From assembly GCA_017553205.1 (NCBI GenBank), contig JAFZMV010000140.1:1-61445 (forward strand): a stretch of 61,445 nt of DNA, read 5' to 3'. Below are positions 42,776-51,397 of this stretch, piece by piece. Both the position numbers and the translations under genes were made by a program. The notes beneath the pieces were generated by a model. It worked only from the letters and a program-made list of their open reading frames with translations. It did no database searches and had not been told where the DNA came from. Position 1 is the first letter of the stretch; the number at the start of each line of letters is the position of its first letter. This DNA is from Selenomonadaceae bacterium (GTDB taxonomy: Bacteria; Bacillota; Negativicutes; Selenomonadales; Selenomonadaceae).

Positions 42776-44686
42776 TTAAAATTTTTTCAACGAAGATTTT
42801 TTATAAATTTTAACGTCGGTTTCTATTTCAAGTTTTGTAGAAATTTTTTCGGCGATTTTTTTTGCCGTCAATCCGCAAATTTCCAAAAGTTCATCGCGTG
42901 AACCATGTTCAACAAAATTATCTTTTATTCCGAGTCTTAAAACAGGAACAGAAATATTTTCGTCCGCAAAAAATTCCGCAACTGCTGAACCAAGTCCGCC
43001 GCTTATTGTTCCCTCTTCGCAAGTCACAAATAATTTTTTACCGCAAGAAGAATTTTTCAAAATGTCTTTGTCAATCGGTTTTATAAATCTTGCGTTGATG
43101 ACATCGGCAAAAATATTTTTTTCGCGTAAAATTTTCGCCGCATCAACAGAATTTTGAACCATACTGCCCGCCGCAAAAATTACAACGTCAGATTTTTCGT
43201 CCTGCAAAATATATTCGGCTTTTCCCCAAGCTAAAAAATTTTTCTCTTCAATTTCAACGTTTAAACCTGCTCCGCGAGGATAACGAATCGCGACAGGTTT
43301 TTTCATTTCTGCCGCCGTGAAAAACATTTGCCGAAGTTCGTTTTCGTCTTTCGGTGCAAGAATATTCATGTTGGGAATCGTCCGCAAAAAAGCCATGTCA
43401 AAAGTTCCGTGATGAGTTGCTCCGTCCTCTCCGACAAGTCCCGCTCTGTCCAAACAAAAAATCACTGGCAAATTTTGCAGACAGACATCATGTAAAATTT
43501 GATCGTAGGCACGCTGAATAAAAGTCGAATAAATCGCAACGATTGGAAGAAGTCCGCCCGCCGCCATTCCCGCCGCCAAAGTCACCGCATGTTCTTCGGC
43601 AATTCCCACATCAAAAAATCTTTCGGGAAATTTTTCGGCGAATTTTTTTAAACCTGTACCCGCAGGCATCGCGGCAGTTATCGCGACAACTTTTTTATTT
43701 TTCTCTGCCAAATCCAAAATTGCTTGAGAAAAAATTTCTGTGTAAGTAGGCGGAGAATTTTTTTTCAAAATTTCGCCCGTGTCTTTGTCGAATTTTCCAA
43801 CGCCATGAAATTTTTCAGGAGATTTTTCTGCAGGTTCGTAGCCCTTTCCCTTTGTCGTGTGAACGTGAATTAAAACAGGCTCGTCCAATTCTCTCGCACG
43901 GAAAAAAATATCCTGCATAGTTCTGATATTATGTCCGTCAATAGGTCCGATATAAGTAAAGCCCAAAGCCTCAAAAATTGTTCCCGGTACAATCGCAGAT
44001 TTTAAACCGTAGCGGACAGACTGTGCAGCATTTAAAATTGTTTCTGAAAGCGGCAGACCTTTTACAAAGTCCTCAAAATCTTTTTTGGCTTTTCGGTACT
44101 GCGGATTTAATCTGACTTCCGATAAATATTCTGATAAAGCACCGACATTTTTGGCGATTGACATTTCGTTGTCATTTAGAATCACGATTAAATTTTTTTT
44201 CAACTGTCCCGCATGATTTAATGCCTCAAAAGATTCTCCGCCCGTCAAAGCTCCGTCACCGATAACCGCAACAACTCGCCCGAATTTATTTTGAAGTTCT
44301 TCAGCCGCCAAAAGTCCCAGAGCCGCAGAAATTGAAGTTGACGCATGACCGACTCCGAAAGAATCGAATGTTGACTCCACTCTTCGCGGAAAACCTGAAA
44401 TGCCTTTAAATTTTCTCAACGTGTGAAAATTATCTTTCCGCGTCAAAATTTTATGAGTGTACGCCTGATGACCAACGTCCCAAACTATTTTATCAATGCT
44501 GAAATCAAAAATAGAATACAAAGCCAAAGTCAATTCTACTGTTCCCAAACTTGGTGCAAGATGCCCGCCGTTTTTTGAAACTGTATCTAAAATCAATTCG
44601 CGAATTTCTTCCGCCAATATTCTCAACTCATTTAGACTTAATCTGTGTAATTCTGCAGGTGATGTCAATCTTTCCAACAGTCCCAA
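42776..44686 (-). CDS. dxs: 1-deoxy-D-xylulose-5-phosphate synthase
   Basis: First enzyme of the MEP isoprenoid pathway, a thiamine-diphosphate transketolase-like enzyme joining pyruvate and glyceraldehyde-3-phosphate. The 636-aa protein contains WDVGHQAYTHKILTRKD, the ThDP motif GDGALTGGESFEALNHAG, YIGPIDGHN, GIAEEHAVTLAAGMA with the catalytic Glu, DRAGLVGEDGATHHG and YPRGAG. The start is TTG 44686 after GGGAAGA. The frequent upstream neighbours xseB and ispA are missing. Confidence 0.97.
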   Translation of the reverse strand: MGLLERLTSPAELHRLSLNELRILAEEIRELILDTVSKNGGHLAPSLGTVELTLALYSIFDFSIDKIVWDVGHQAYTHKILTRKDNFHTLRKFKGISGFPRRVESTFDSFGVGHASTSISAALGLLAAEELQNKFGRVVAVIGDGALTGGESFEALNHAGQLKKNLIVILNDNEMSIAKNVGALSEYLSEVRLNPQYRKAKKDFEDFVKGLPLSETILNAAQSVRYGLKSAIVPGTIFEALGFTYIGPIDGHNIRTMQDIFFRARELDEPVLIHVHTTKGKGYEPAEKSPEKFHGVGKFDKDTGEILKKNSPPTYTEIFSQAILDLAEKNKKVVAITAAMPAGTGLKKFAEKFPERFFDVGIAEEHAVTLAAGMAAGGLLPIVAIYSTFIQRAYDQILHDVCLQNLPVIFCLDRAGLVGEDGATHHGTFDMAFLRTIPNMNILAPKDENELRQMFFTAAEMKKPVAIRYPRGAGLNVEIEEKNFLAWGKAEYILQDEKSDVVIFAAGSMVQNSVDAAKILREKNIFADVINARFIKPIDKDILKNSSCGKKLFVTCEEGTISGGLGSAVAEFFADENISVPVLRLGIKDNFVEHGSRDELLEICGLTAKKIAEKISTKLEIETDVKIYKKSSLKKF

Positions 44687-44708
44687 AATAATATCTTCCC
44701 TTCACAAA

Positions 44709-44816
44709 TTATTTTTCAACATTTTCGGCAGAATAAATATTTTTTCCTTCATATTCTTTCGACGCTAAAACATTTTTGACTTTTACTTTTGCATTTTGTA
44801 AAATTTCGGCGGAATT
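44709..44816 (-). pseudogene. Short start-less coding-like remnant upstream of dxs
   Basis: An open frame of 35 codons with no ATG, GTG or TTG, bounded by stops at 44817 and 44709. It reads like protein (KVKNVLASKEYEGKNIYSAE). It ends 23 nt before dxs, where other bacteria keep xseB or ispA. I do not recognise the family. It may be the tail of a deleted gene, or chance in A/T-rich DNA. Confidence 0.25.
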
Positions 44817-44856
44817 TTAAAATTTGTTTCCTTTATTATGACGGGAGGAATTTTTT

Positions 44857-46029
44857 ATGAATGAATTGGAATTAAAGTACGGCTGTAATCCCAATCAGAA
44901 ACCTGCAAAAGTTTTTTCGGAGTCGGGAGAACTTCCCTTTGAGGTTTTGAACGGAAAACCGGGCTATATAAATTTGTTGGACGCTTTGAACGGCTGGCAG
45001 CTCGTCAGAGAACTTCGCGAAGCTACAAATTTACCTGCGGCGGCATCGTTTAAGCATGTCAGTCCTGCAGGTGCGGCGGTCGGTCTGCCTTTGGACGAAG
45101 TTTATAAAAAAATTTATTTTGCGGACGAGGAAAATATTTCTGCACAGGCGGCGGCTTATATTCGTGCAAGAGGTGCAGACCGCATGAGTTCTTACGGAGA
45201 TTTTGCAATTCTTTCTGACGAGTGCGACGAATCCACCGCAAATTATTTAAAACGTGAAGTTTCTGACGGAGTTATTGCTCCGAGTTATTCTCCTAAAGCG
45301 TTGGAAATTTTAAAAGCAAAACGCAAAGGAACTTATTTAATTTTGAAGATGAATGAAAATTATCAGCCTGAAAGTTTGGAACGCAAACAGGTTTTCGGTG
45401 TGACTTTCGAGCAACTCAGAAACGATATAAAAATTTCAGAAGAATGTTTAAAAGATATTCCGACGAAAAATAAAAATTTCACCGACTCCGCAAAAAGAGA
45501 TTTGTTAATTGCTCTGATAACTTTAAAGTATACGCAGTCAAATTCAGTCTGCTATGCGAAAGACGGGCAGGCAATCGGAATAGGAGCAGGACAGCAAAGC
45601 CGCGTACACTGCACGAGATTGGCGGGAAATAAAGCTGACTTTTGGTTTTTGCGTCAAAGTCCGCAGGTTTTAAATTTGCCGTTTAAGCCCGATGTAAAAC
45701 GCCCTGACAGAGATAACGCCATTGATGTTTATATCGGTTCTGAAAGTGAAGATTTACTTGACGGCGACAACTGGAAAAATGTTTTTACCGAACGCCCGAA
45801 AAAATTTACTGACGAAGAAAAAAAATCTTGGCTGAAAAATTTGAAGGGCGTTTCACTTGCGTCTGATGCTTTCTTCCCGTTTGGCGATAATATTGAACGG
45901 GCTCACAAATCAGGAGTTGAATTTATCGCACAGAGCGGCGGCTCAATTCGTGACGATAATGTTATTGAAACCTGCGACAAATACGGAATTACAATGGCAT
46001 TTTCTCATATCAGACTTTTCCACCACTAA
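44857..46029 (+). CDS. AICAR formyltransferase, stand-alone (PurH C-terminal half)
   Basis: The 390-aa protein corresponds to the formyltransferase domain of PurH, transferring formyl from 10-formyl-THF to AICAR in purine synthesis. It starts with LKYGCNPNQKPAKVF and contains LPAAASFKHVSPAGAAVGL with the catalytic Lys and His, SDEC, KYTQSNSVCYAKDGQAIGI and GAGQQSRVHCTRLA, ending IAQSGGSIRDD. The IMP cyclohydrolase domain is absent and no gene for it lies nearby, so that step must be encoded elsewhere. Such stand-alone forms are known in some anaerobes. Confidence 0.92.
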   Translation: MNELELKYGCNPNQKPAKVFSESGELPFEVLNGKPGYINLLDALNGWQLVRELREATNLPAAASFKHVSPAGAAVGLPLDEVYKKIYFADEENISAQAAAYIRARGADRMSSYGDFAILSDECDESTANYLKREVSDGVIAPSYSPKALEILKAKRKGTYLILKMNENYQPESLERKQVFGVTFEQLRNDIKISEECLKDIPTKNKNFTDSAKRDLLIALITLKYTQSNSVCYAKDGQAIGIGAGQQSRVHCTRLAGNKADFWFLRQSPQVLNLPFKPDVKRPDRDNAIDVYIGSESEDLLDGDNWKNVFTERPKKFTDEEKKSWLKNLKGVSLASDAFFPFGDNIERAHKSGVEFIAQSGGSIRDDNVIETCDKYGITMAFSHIRLFHH

Positions 46030-46033
46030 AAAT

Positions 46034-46061
46034 TTGACAAATAATATTGGTGTGCTAATAT
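46034..46061 (+). promoter_or_regulatory. Probable sigma-A promoter of the cbiK gene
   Basis: TTGACA (46034-46039) and TAATAT (46056-46061) are separated by 16 nt, 75 nt upstream of the cbiK start and just after the AICAR formyltransferase stop. Confidence 0.65.
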
Positions 46062-46135
46062 TTACACGCCTTGAAATTTGAAATGTATGAGCAGAAGGTT
46101 TATCAAATATTATTCAAATTCAAGGGGTGTTTTTT

Positions 46136-47122
46136 ATGAAGAACTGGAAAAAGTTTTTGGTGATGTCTATGGCTTGTACAACTCTTTTCGGAGTAACTGC
46201 GACAACTCATGCGGCTTACAAGCTCAATGATGAGGTTGCGAATCCTCCCGCCGCTCTTCAAATGGCTACTCAAATCGGTGCTTTGAGCTACGAAAATTCA
46301 AAAATGAAAAGTGCGGCAAACAAAGATGCGATTGTTGTTTTGAGTTTCGGCACGACTTTTAAAGAAACCCGCGAAAAAACTATTGAAGCTACTGTAAAAG
46401 CTATTCAAGCCGCTCACCCGAACACAAAAGTTGTCACGGCTTTCACAAGTCATATCGTTATCAAACATATCACCGAAGATGAGGGCAAATGCGATTATAA
46501 AACGCCTGAAGAAACTTTAAACCAGCTTAAAGCGGAAGGTTATACAAGAATTGCTATGGTTCCGCTTGCATTGATTCCGGGCATGGAGTACAAGTATGAT
46601 GTTGCACTTTTCCATGAATACAAAACTCAATTCAAAAAAATGACTCTTGCTGTTCCTCTTATGTACTGGCAGGGACAGGAAGATCAGCCTGATGATGTTG
46701 CCGATGTCATGGGAGCGTTGGAACTTCCGAACTATAAAAAAGGAACTGCAATTTTGTTAATGGCTCATGGAACTCCTGATCCGTCAAATGCTTATTATTC
46801 AGTTATGCAGGCGAAACTTAAAGCCATGAAACGCACTGACGTTCATATTTATACTGTTGAAGGTTGGCCTTCCCTTGATGACTGGATCGGAAAACTCAAA
46901 ATGCACAAAGTTGAAAATGTTACTCTGATTCCGTTGATGATGGTTGCGGGAGATCATGCAACAAATGACATGGCGGGAGATGAGGACGACTCTCATAAAA
47001 AGATTTTGGAAAAAGCCGGTTTCAAAGTTGAAACACAGTTAAAAGGACTCGGCGAAAATAAAAAAATCCGCGATATTTATGTAGAACATGCAAACGAGGC
47101 ATGGGACATGCTCGTTAAATAA
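46136..47122 (+). CDS. cbiK: Exported sirohydrochlorin cobaltochelatase (CbiK)
   Basis: Inserts Co2+ into sirohydrochlorin in the anaerobic cobalamin pathway, or Fe2+ for siroheme. The 328-aa protein has a signal peptide (1-25, SMACTTLFGVTATTHAA). The CbiK domain shows VVLSFGTTFKETREKT, VPLALIPGMEYKYDV, LLMAHGTPDPSNAYYS with a metal-binding His, and LMMVAGDHATNDMAGD with another. A signal peptide on CbiK is known from Desulfovibrio, where the periplasmic enzyme is thought to handle heme or metal rather than B12 itself. The start is ATG 46136 after AAGGGG. Confidence 0.93.
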   Translation: MKNWKKFLVMSMACTTLFGVTATTHAAYKLNDEVANPPAALQMATQIGALSYENSKMKSAANKDAIVVLSFGTTFKETREKTIEATVKAIQAAHPNTKVVTAFTSHIVIKHITEDEGKCDYKTPEETLNQLKAEGYTRIAMVPLALIPGMEYKYDVALFHEYKTQFKKMTLAVPLMYWQGQEDQPDDVADVMGALELPNYKKGTAILLMAHGTPDPSNAYYSVMQAKLKAMKRTDVHIYTVEGWPSLDDWIGKLKMHKVENVTLIPLMMVAGDHATNDMAGDEDDSHKKILEKAGFKVETQLKGLGENKKIRDIYVEHANEAWDMLVK

Positions 47123-47261
47123 AAATTTTTGAAAATAATCGGTAGTGTAAAATAGTTTGCATAATCTCACTTGAACAAATTATTTTTCACTGCTTTTTTT
47201 GTTGTCAAAATTCATTGACGAATGTATTCATTATTATTCCGATTAATTTTTAGAATTTTAT

Positions 47262-47289
47262 TTGTCGTTACGATTTTTTCTGATATAAT
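47262..47289 (+). promoter_or_regulatory. Probable promoter of the hybrid sensor kinase gene
   Basis: TTGTCG (47262-47267) and a perfect TATAAT (47284-47289) with a 16-nt spacer, only about 30 nt upstream of the GTG start. Confidence 0.7.
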
Positions 47290-47317
47290 TCAGGAAAAGC
47301 TTTTAGGAGGGACTGGG

Positions 47318-50059
47318 GTGGTTGAGTTACATTCAATAAAAAATACAAAATTGAAAATGTTGATTGATTTTTTAATTTTGTCAATCATTTTGGGTTCTGC
47401 CGCTTATTTTTCTTATGCTAAAATGGACGCAATGTTAAAAGAATCTCTTGAAGAATCTGTCGCCCTTCAGAGCAAAAGTATTGCTGTCGGATTAGACAGT
47501 CAATTTTTTGAGAAAATGATGAAGTTAAATTCTGTCGCTTACAATTTGGAAAACGGAACTTTAACATATGACGTTTTGAACAGAATATTTTTGCATAAAA
47601 TTGAAGGCGAAAAAATCGGAATCTTGTCAAAAAATAATGAGGCGGTTTTCGGTACTCCTTTGCCCCCTGCAGTTTTTGAAAGATTTGGCAAAGTTTTTCA
47701 TGGAGAAAGATTTTTAACATACTACAAAAATTTTGGTCTGGTTTTTGGTGTCCCGCTGAAAATTAACGGAAAAAATTATCTGCTTTATAACTCCGTATCT
47801 AATGACACTATCAGAAGAACTTTCCACACAGACAGCTACAATGGCTCCGGAACTGTAATTCTTATAAACACTTTAGACGAGAAATATGATTGGCTGGTTA
47901 TAAATTACGGCGATGAACTTATAAATACTGAAAAGGAAATGCAGCCGAATTGGAATTCACTCACCGAAAAAGTAAAAGCAAACAAAAGTGCCGGTGCGTG
48001 GGCGGTTTATGAGAAATTTAAAGGAAAAGGGTATTTTCTTTTCGCCGCAGATGTTTCAACTAATTTTAATTTAAAAATAACGGGCTACGCGTCATGGGAT
48101 AAAGTTGCTGTCGGAATAGATTACATTTATATTGTAATGCTTGTGACTTTTTTTGTTGTTGTCATCTGTTTAATTTTGGGAGTACGCGTTCTGATAAAAA
48201 AACGGCAGGCAAAATATTTTGAGCGGGAAAAATTACTTGCTGATTCTGCCAATAAGGCGAAGAGTTCATTTTTGTCAAATATGAGCCATGAAATTCGCAC
48301 GCCGATAAATGCAATAATCGGAATGAATGAAATGGTTATCCGCGAATCAAAAGACCCTGCTGTACTTGAATACTCCGAAAATCTTCAAAATGCCGCCAAA
48401 ACTCTTCTCGGAATTGTAAATGATATTTTGGACTTCTCGAAAATTGAAGCGGGAAAAATGGAAATTATTCCGGCTGAATATCATTTGAGTTCGATTTTAA
48501 ATGACTTGGTTCACATGATTGAAAGTCGTGCAGAAAAAAAAGGTTTAAAATTTATTGTTGATGCAAATCCAAATTTGCCGAATGTTTTATTTGGCGATGA
48601 AATACGAATTAAACAAGTCATCACAAATATTTTGACAAATGCGGTGAAATATACCGAAAAAGGCAGCGTAACTTTGAAAGTTGATTTCGACAAAGAAGAT
48701 GCCGAAAATGTTACATTAAAATTCAGCATAACTGATACGGGAATCGGAATTAAAGAAGAGGACATGGAAAAATTATTCAGTGCCTTTGAGAGAATAGAAG
48801 AAGGAAGAAACAGAACTGTTGAAGGCACCGGCTTGGGCATGAACATTACTCAGCAACTTTTGCATTTAATGGGCAGTTCATTACAAGTTGAAAGTATTTA
48901 TGGAGAAGGCTCTACATTTTATTTTGAAATTCATCAGAAAATTATCGACGAAAAAATTATCGGAGATTTTCACGAAACTTATCGTAAGTCACTTTCACAG
49001 CGGAAAAAATATCAACAGGCTTTCACTGCTCCCGACGTAAAAATTTTGGTCGTCGATGATACTGCAATGAATTTGACTGTTATTAAAGGTCTGCTGAAAC
49101 AAACTAAAATTCAAATTGATACTGCAAGCAGCGGTTATGAGTGCTTGAATTTAGTTAGAAAGAAAAAATATGACGTTATCTTTTTGGATCACAAAATGCC
49201 CGGTCTTGACGGAATTGAAACTTTGCAGGAAATGAAAAAACTTCAAGACAATTTAAACGAAGATACGCCGAAAATTTCTTTAACGGCAAATGCTATCAGC
49301 GGAGCAAAGGAACATTATATTTCTGCAGGATTTAACGATTATTTGACAAAACCTATTGACAGTATTAAGCTCGAAAAATTATTGATGGATTATCTTCCTG
49401 CAGACAAAATAAAAATCGGGACAGAAAGTAATTCTAAAGAAGTTTCTAAAGAAATTCCTGCACCTGAAAAAAATATTCCCAACTGGCTGAAAAATATTGA
49501 CGGTTTGAAAGTTAATGACGGAATAGAATATTGCGGCGGTTTTGAAGAATTTATGGAAGTTTTGAAAGTTTTTGCTGATTCCATTGAAAACGGTTCGGAA
49601 GAAATTCAAAATTTTTACGAAAAAGAAGACTGGAAAAATTACACAACAAAAGTCCACGCGTTGAAAAGTTCTGCACGAGTTATAGGAGCAAATAATTTAT
49701 CTGATTTGGCTAAAAATCTTGAAAAGGCGGGCAATGAAAAAAATATCGACGAAATTAAAAATAAAAATTCGACGTTGATAAAAATTTATAAAAGTTTCGC
49801 AGAAAAACTTTCGCCGTTAATCGAAGTTGAAGAAGATAATTCTGACAAGCCTTTAATTTCTGATGAAGAACTTGCTGAGGCTTACGAGACTTTAAAAGAA
49901 ATTTCCGCGAGTTTTGATTATGACAGTTTGAATTTTGTTTTGCAGTCGCTGGAAAATTATAAACTTCCCGAAAATGAAATTGAACGCTATAAAAAAATTA
50001 AATCCGCAGCCGCAAAACTTGACTGGGAGTCTATAAATTTAATTTTGAACGAAAAATAA
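47318..50059 (+). CDS. Hybrid sensor histidine kinase with receiver and Hpt domains
   Basis: The 913-aa protein has a membrane helix (about 14-32), a periplasmic sensor (about 35-265) and a second helix (about 267-292, IVMLVTFFVVVICLILGV). Then come HisKA (phospho-accepting His in SNMSHEIRTPINAIIGMNE), HATPase (ITDTGIGIKEEDM, VEGTGLGMNIT), a receiver (ILVVDDTAMN, FLDHKMPGLDG) and a C-terminal Hpt domain (VHALKSSARVIGA). It is a full internal phosphorelay, but no separate output regulator is adjacent. The start is GTG 47318, with AGGAGG 7 nt upstream, after a strong -10 box. The sensed signal is unknown. Confidence 0.93.
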   Translation: MVELHSIKNTKLKMLIDFLILSIILGSAAYFSYAKMDAMLKESLEESVALQSKSIAVGLDSQFFEKMMKLNSVAYNLENGTLTYDVLNRIFLHKIEGEKIGILSKNNEAVFGTPLPPAVFERFGKVFHGERFLTYYKNFGLVFGVPLKINGKNYLLYNSVSNDTIRRTFHTDSYNGSGTVILINTLDEKYDWLVINYGDELINTEKEMQPNWNSLTEKVKANKSAGAWAVYEKFKGKGYFLFAADVSTNFNLKITGYASWDKVAVGIDYIYIVMLVTFFVVVICLILGVRVLIKKRQAKYFEREKLLADSANKAKSSFLSNMSHEIRTPINAIIGMNEMVIRESKDPAVLEYSENLQNAAKTLLGIVNDILDFSKIEAGKMEIIPAEYHLSSILNDLVHMIESRAEKKGLKFIVDANPNLPNVLFGDEIRIKQVITNILTNAVKYTEKGSVTLKVDFDKEDAENVTLKFSITDTGIGIKEEDMEKLFSAFERIEEGRNRTVEGTGLGMNITQQLLHLMGSSLQVESIYGEGSTFYFEIHQKIIDEKIIGDFHETYRKSLSQRKKYQQAFTAPDVKILVVDDTAMNLTVIKGLLKQTKIQIDTASSGYECLNLVRKKKYDVIFLDHKMPGLDGIETLQEMKKLQDNLNEDTPKISLTANAISGAKEHYISAGFNDYLTKPIDSIKLEKLLMDYLPADKIKIGTESNSKEVSKEIPAPEKNIPNWLKNIDGLKVNDGIEYCGGFEEFMEVLKVFADSIENGSEEIQNFYEKEDWKNYTTKVHALKSSARVIGANNLSDLAKNLEKAGNEKNIDEIKNKNSTLIKIYKSFAEKLSPLIEVEEDNSDKPLISDEELAEAYETLKEISASFDYDSLNFVLQSLENYKLPENEIERYKKIKSAAAKLDWESINLILNEK

Positions 50060-50073
50060 TTTTATAATTGTTT

Positions 50074-50107
50074 GTCACTCCGAATCTTTCGGGGTGTCTT
50101 TTTTTAT
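50074..50107 (+). terminator. Terminator between convergent kinase genes, inside the 3' coding end of the second
   Basis: CACTCCGAA (50076-50084) pairs with TTCGGGGTG (50088-50096), one wobble, followed by TCTTTTTTTA. It follows the hybrid kinase stop by 16 nt, and the same bases encode the last residues and stop of the reverse-strand kinase. Confidence 0.88.
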
Positions 50108-51382
50108 TTTCAGTTCGACTGTAAATTTTGTGCCGACTCCCTGTTCAGAATCCACAAAAATTTTTCCGTCGTGAAGTTTCAAAATTTCCAAAGCTATCGC
50201 AAGCCCAAGACCGTTACCGCCCATTTCACGGGAGCGAACTTTATCGACACGGTAAAATCTGTCAAAAATTTTCTCTTGATCTTCGGGAGCAATTCCGATG
50301 CCGCTGTCCTGCACGGAAAAAATTGCATGCCGTTCATCAGAGTTTTCAAGACGCACGATAATTTTTCCGCCGTTCGGAGTGTATTTTATTGCGTTGTCAA
50401 CAAGAATCAAAACAAGCTGTTTAATTTTTTGTTCGTCGCCCGTCAAAATAAGTTTCCTGAAATTTTCGCCGACTAAAATAATTTCTTTTTTTTCGGCAAG
50501 CGGTGTCATCATTCTGATATTCTGCTGGAGAATTTTTCCGAGATCTATTTTCTGCATTTTTATTTTCAGTGCGTTGTTATCACTTCTGGCAACCATCAAT
50601 AAATCGCTGACAAGTTTAGTCATTTTTTTGACTTCGCTCTTAACGTCGCCGATAACTTCTTTTAAAAACGGTTCTTGAATTGAAGGATCTGCCAAAAGTA
50701 AATCAGCCGAAGCCATGACAACTGCCAAAGGTGTCCTCAATTCGTGGGAAGCGTCCGCCGCAAATTGTCTTTGCTTATCGTAAGCCTCTTTAAGCGGAAT
50801 AATTGCCCGCCCCGCCATGAAATGACCGATAACAGTAGCAATTATCAAAGCCAAAACTCCGAGAAAAATTAAAACGTAAGTTGCTTTTTGAAGTCCTGAA
50901 TATAAAGCAGTAACATCTTTTCCGACATAAATAGTTTGCTCAGTTCCTCTGATATTTATATTTTTCGCAGTCATCATTATAGTTGTAGTGCGTCCCGTTT
51001 CATTCGGGTGATTAAAAACTTCAACTTTTCCGCTCTCAATTTTTTCGGGAGTCATTAAATCTAAAATAAACGGCTCAACACGAAAAGACGCTCGAACAAA
51101 ATCTAAAAGTTGTCCGTCGCCCGTAAAAATGTAGAAAAATAATCTGTCGTTTGAATTTTTAAAATATCTGCTTTCGTCAACTGCAACATTCGGGTGTTGA
51201 ATGTAATATGCTTGAGTTTCTGCAATATTGTCCGCCGCGTCTGAAAGTTCTCGTGCCTGTTCAGAAAACATAGACCAACTCATTGTCTTATGAACTACGA
51301 AGATTAACACGACCAAAAATATTGACATCATCAGCGAATAAGCAAAAGTTAAACGCAAACGACTGTTCCGAAAAATTTCCAA
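50075..51382 (-). CDS. Sensor histidine kinase (orphan)
   Basis: The 435-aa protein has a membrane helix (about 10-30), a periplasmic domain (about 32-170) and a second helix (about 174-198). HisKA shows FAADASHELRTPLAVV, followed by the N box (LVDNAIKYTPNGG) and ATP-lid motifs (VQDSGIGIAPEDQEKIFDRF, GNGLGLAIA). No response regulator gene is adjacent, unlike most kinases of this EnvZ/PhoR-like layout. The start is TTG 51382 after AGGAG. The final codons form the stem of a terminator for the convergent gene. Confidence 0.92.
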   Translation of the reverse strand: MEIFRNSRLRLTFAYSLMMSIFLVVLIFVVHKTMSWSMFSEQARELSDAADNIAETQAYYIQHPNVAVDESRYFKNSNDRLFFYIFTGDGQLLDFVRASFRVEPFILDLMTPEKIESGKVEVFNHPNETGRTTTIMMTAKNINIRGTEQTIYVGKDVTALYSGLQKATYVLIFLGVLALIIATVIGHFMAGRAIIPLKEAYDKQRQFAADASHELRTPLAVVMASADLLLADPSIQEPFLKEVIGDVKSEVKKMTKLVSDLLMVARSDNNALKIKMQKIDLGKILQQNIRMMTPLAEKKEIILVGENFRKLILTGDEQKIKQLVLILVDNAIKYTPNGGKIIVRLENSDERHAIFSVQDSGIGIAPEDQEKIFDRFYRVDKVRSREMGGNGLGLAIALEILKLHDGKIFVDSEQGVGTKFTVELKIKKDTPKDSE

Positions 51383-51397
51383 AAATTTTCTCCTAAG

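Noticed and set aside
42862..43749. Forward-strand ORFs opposite dxs
   Set aside because: Proline/arginine-rich shadows of the conserved dxs reading frame without ribosome binding sites.
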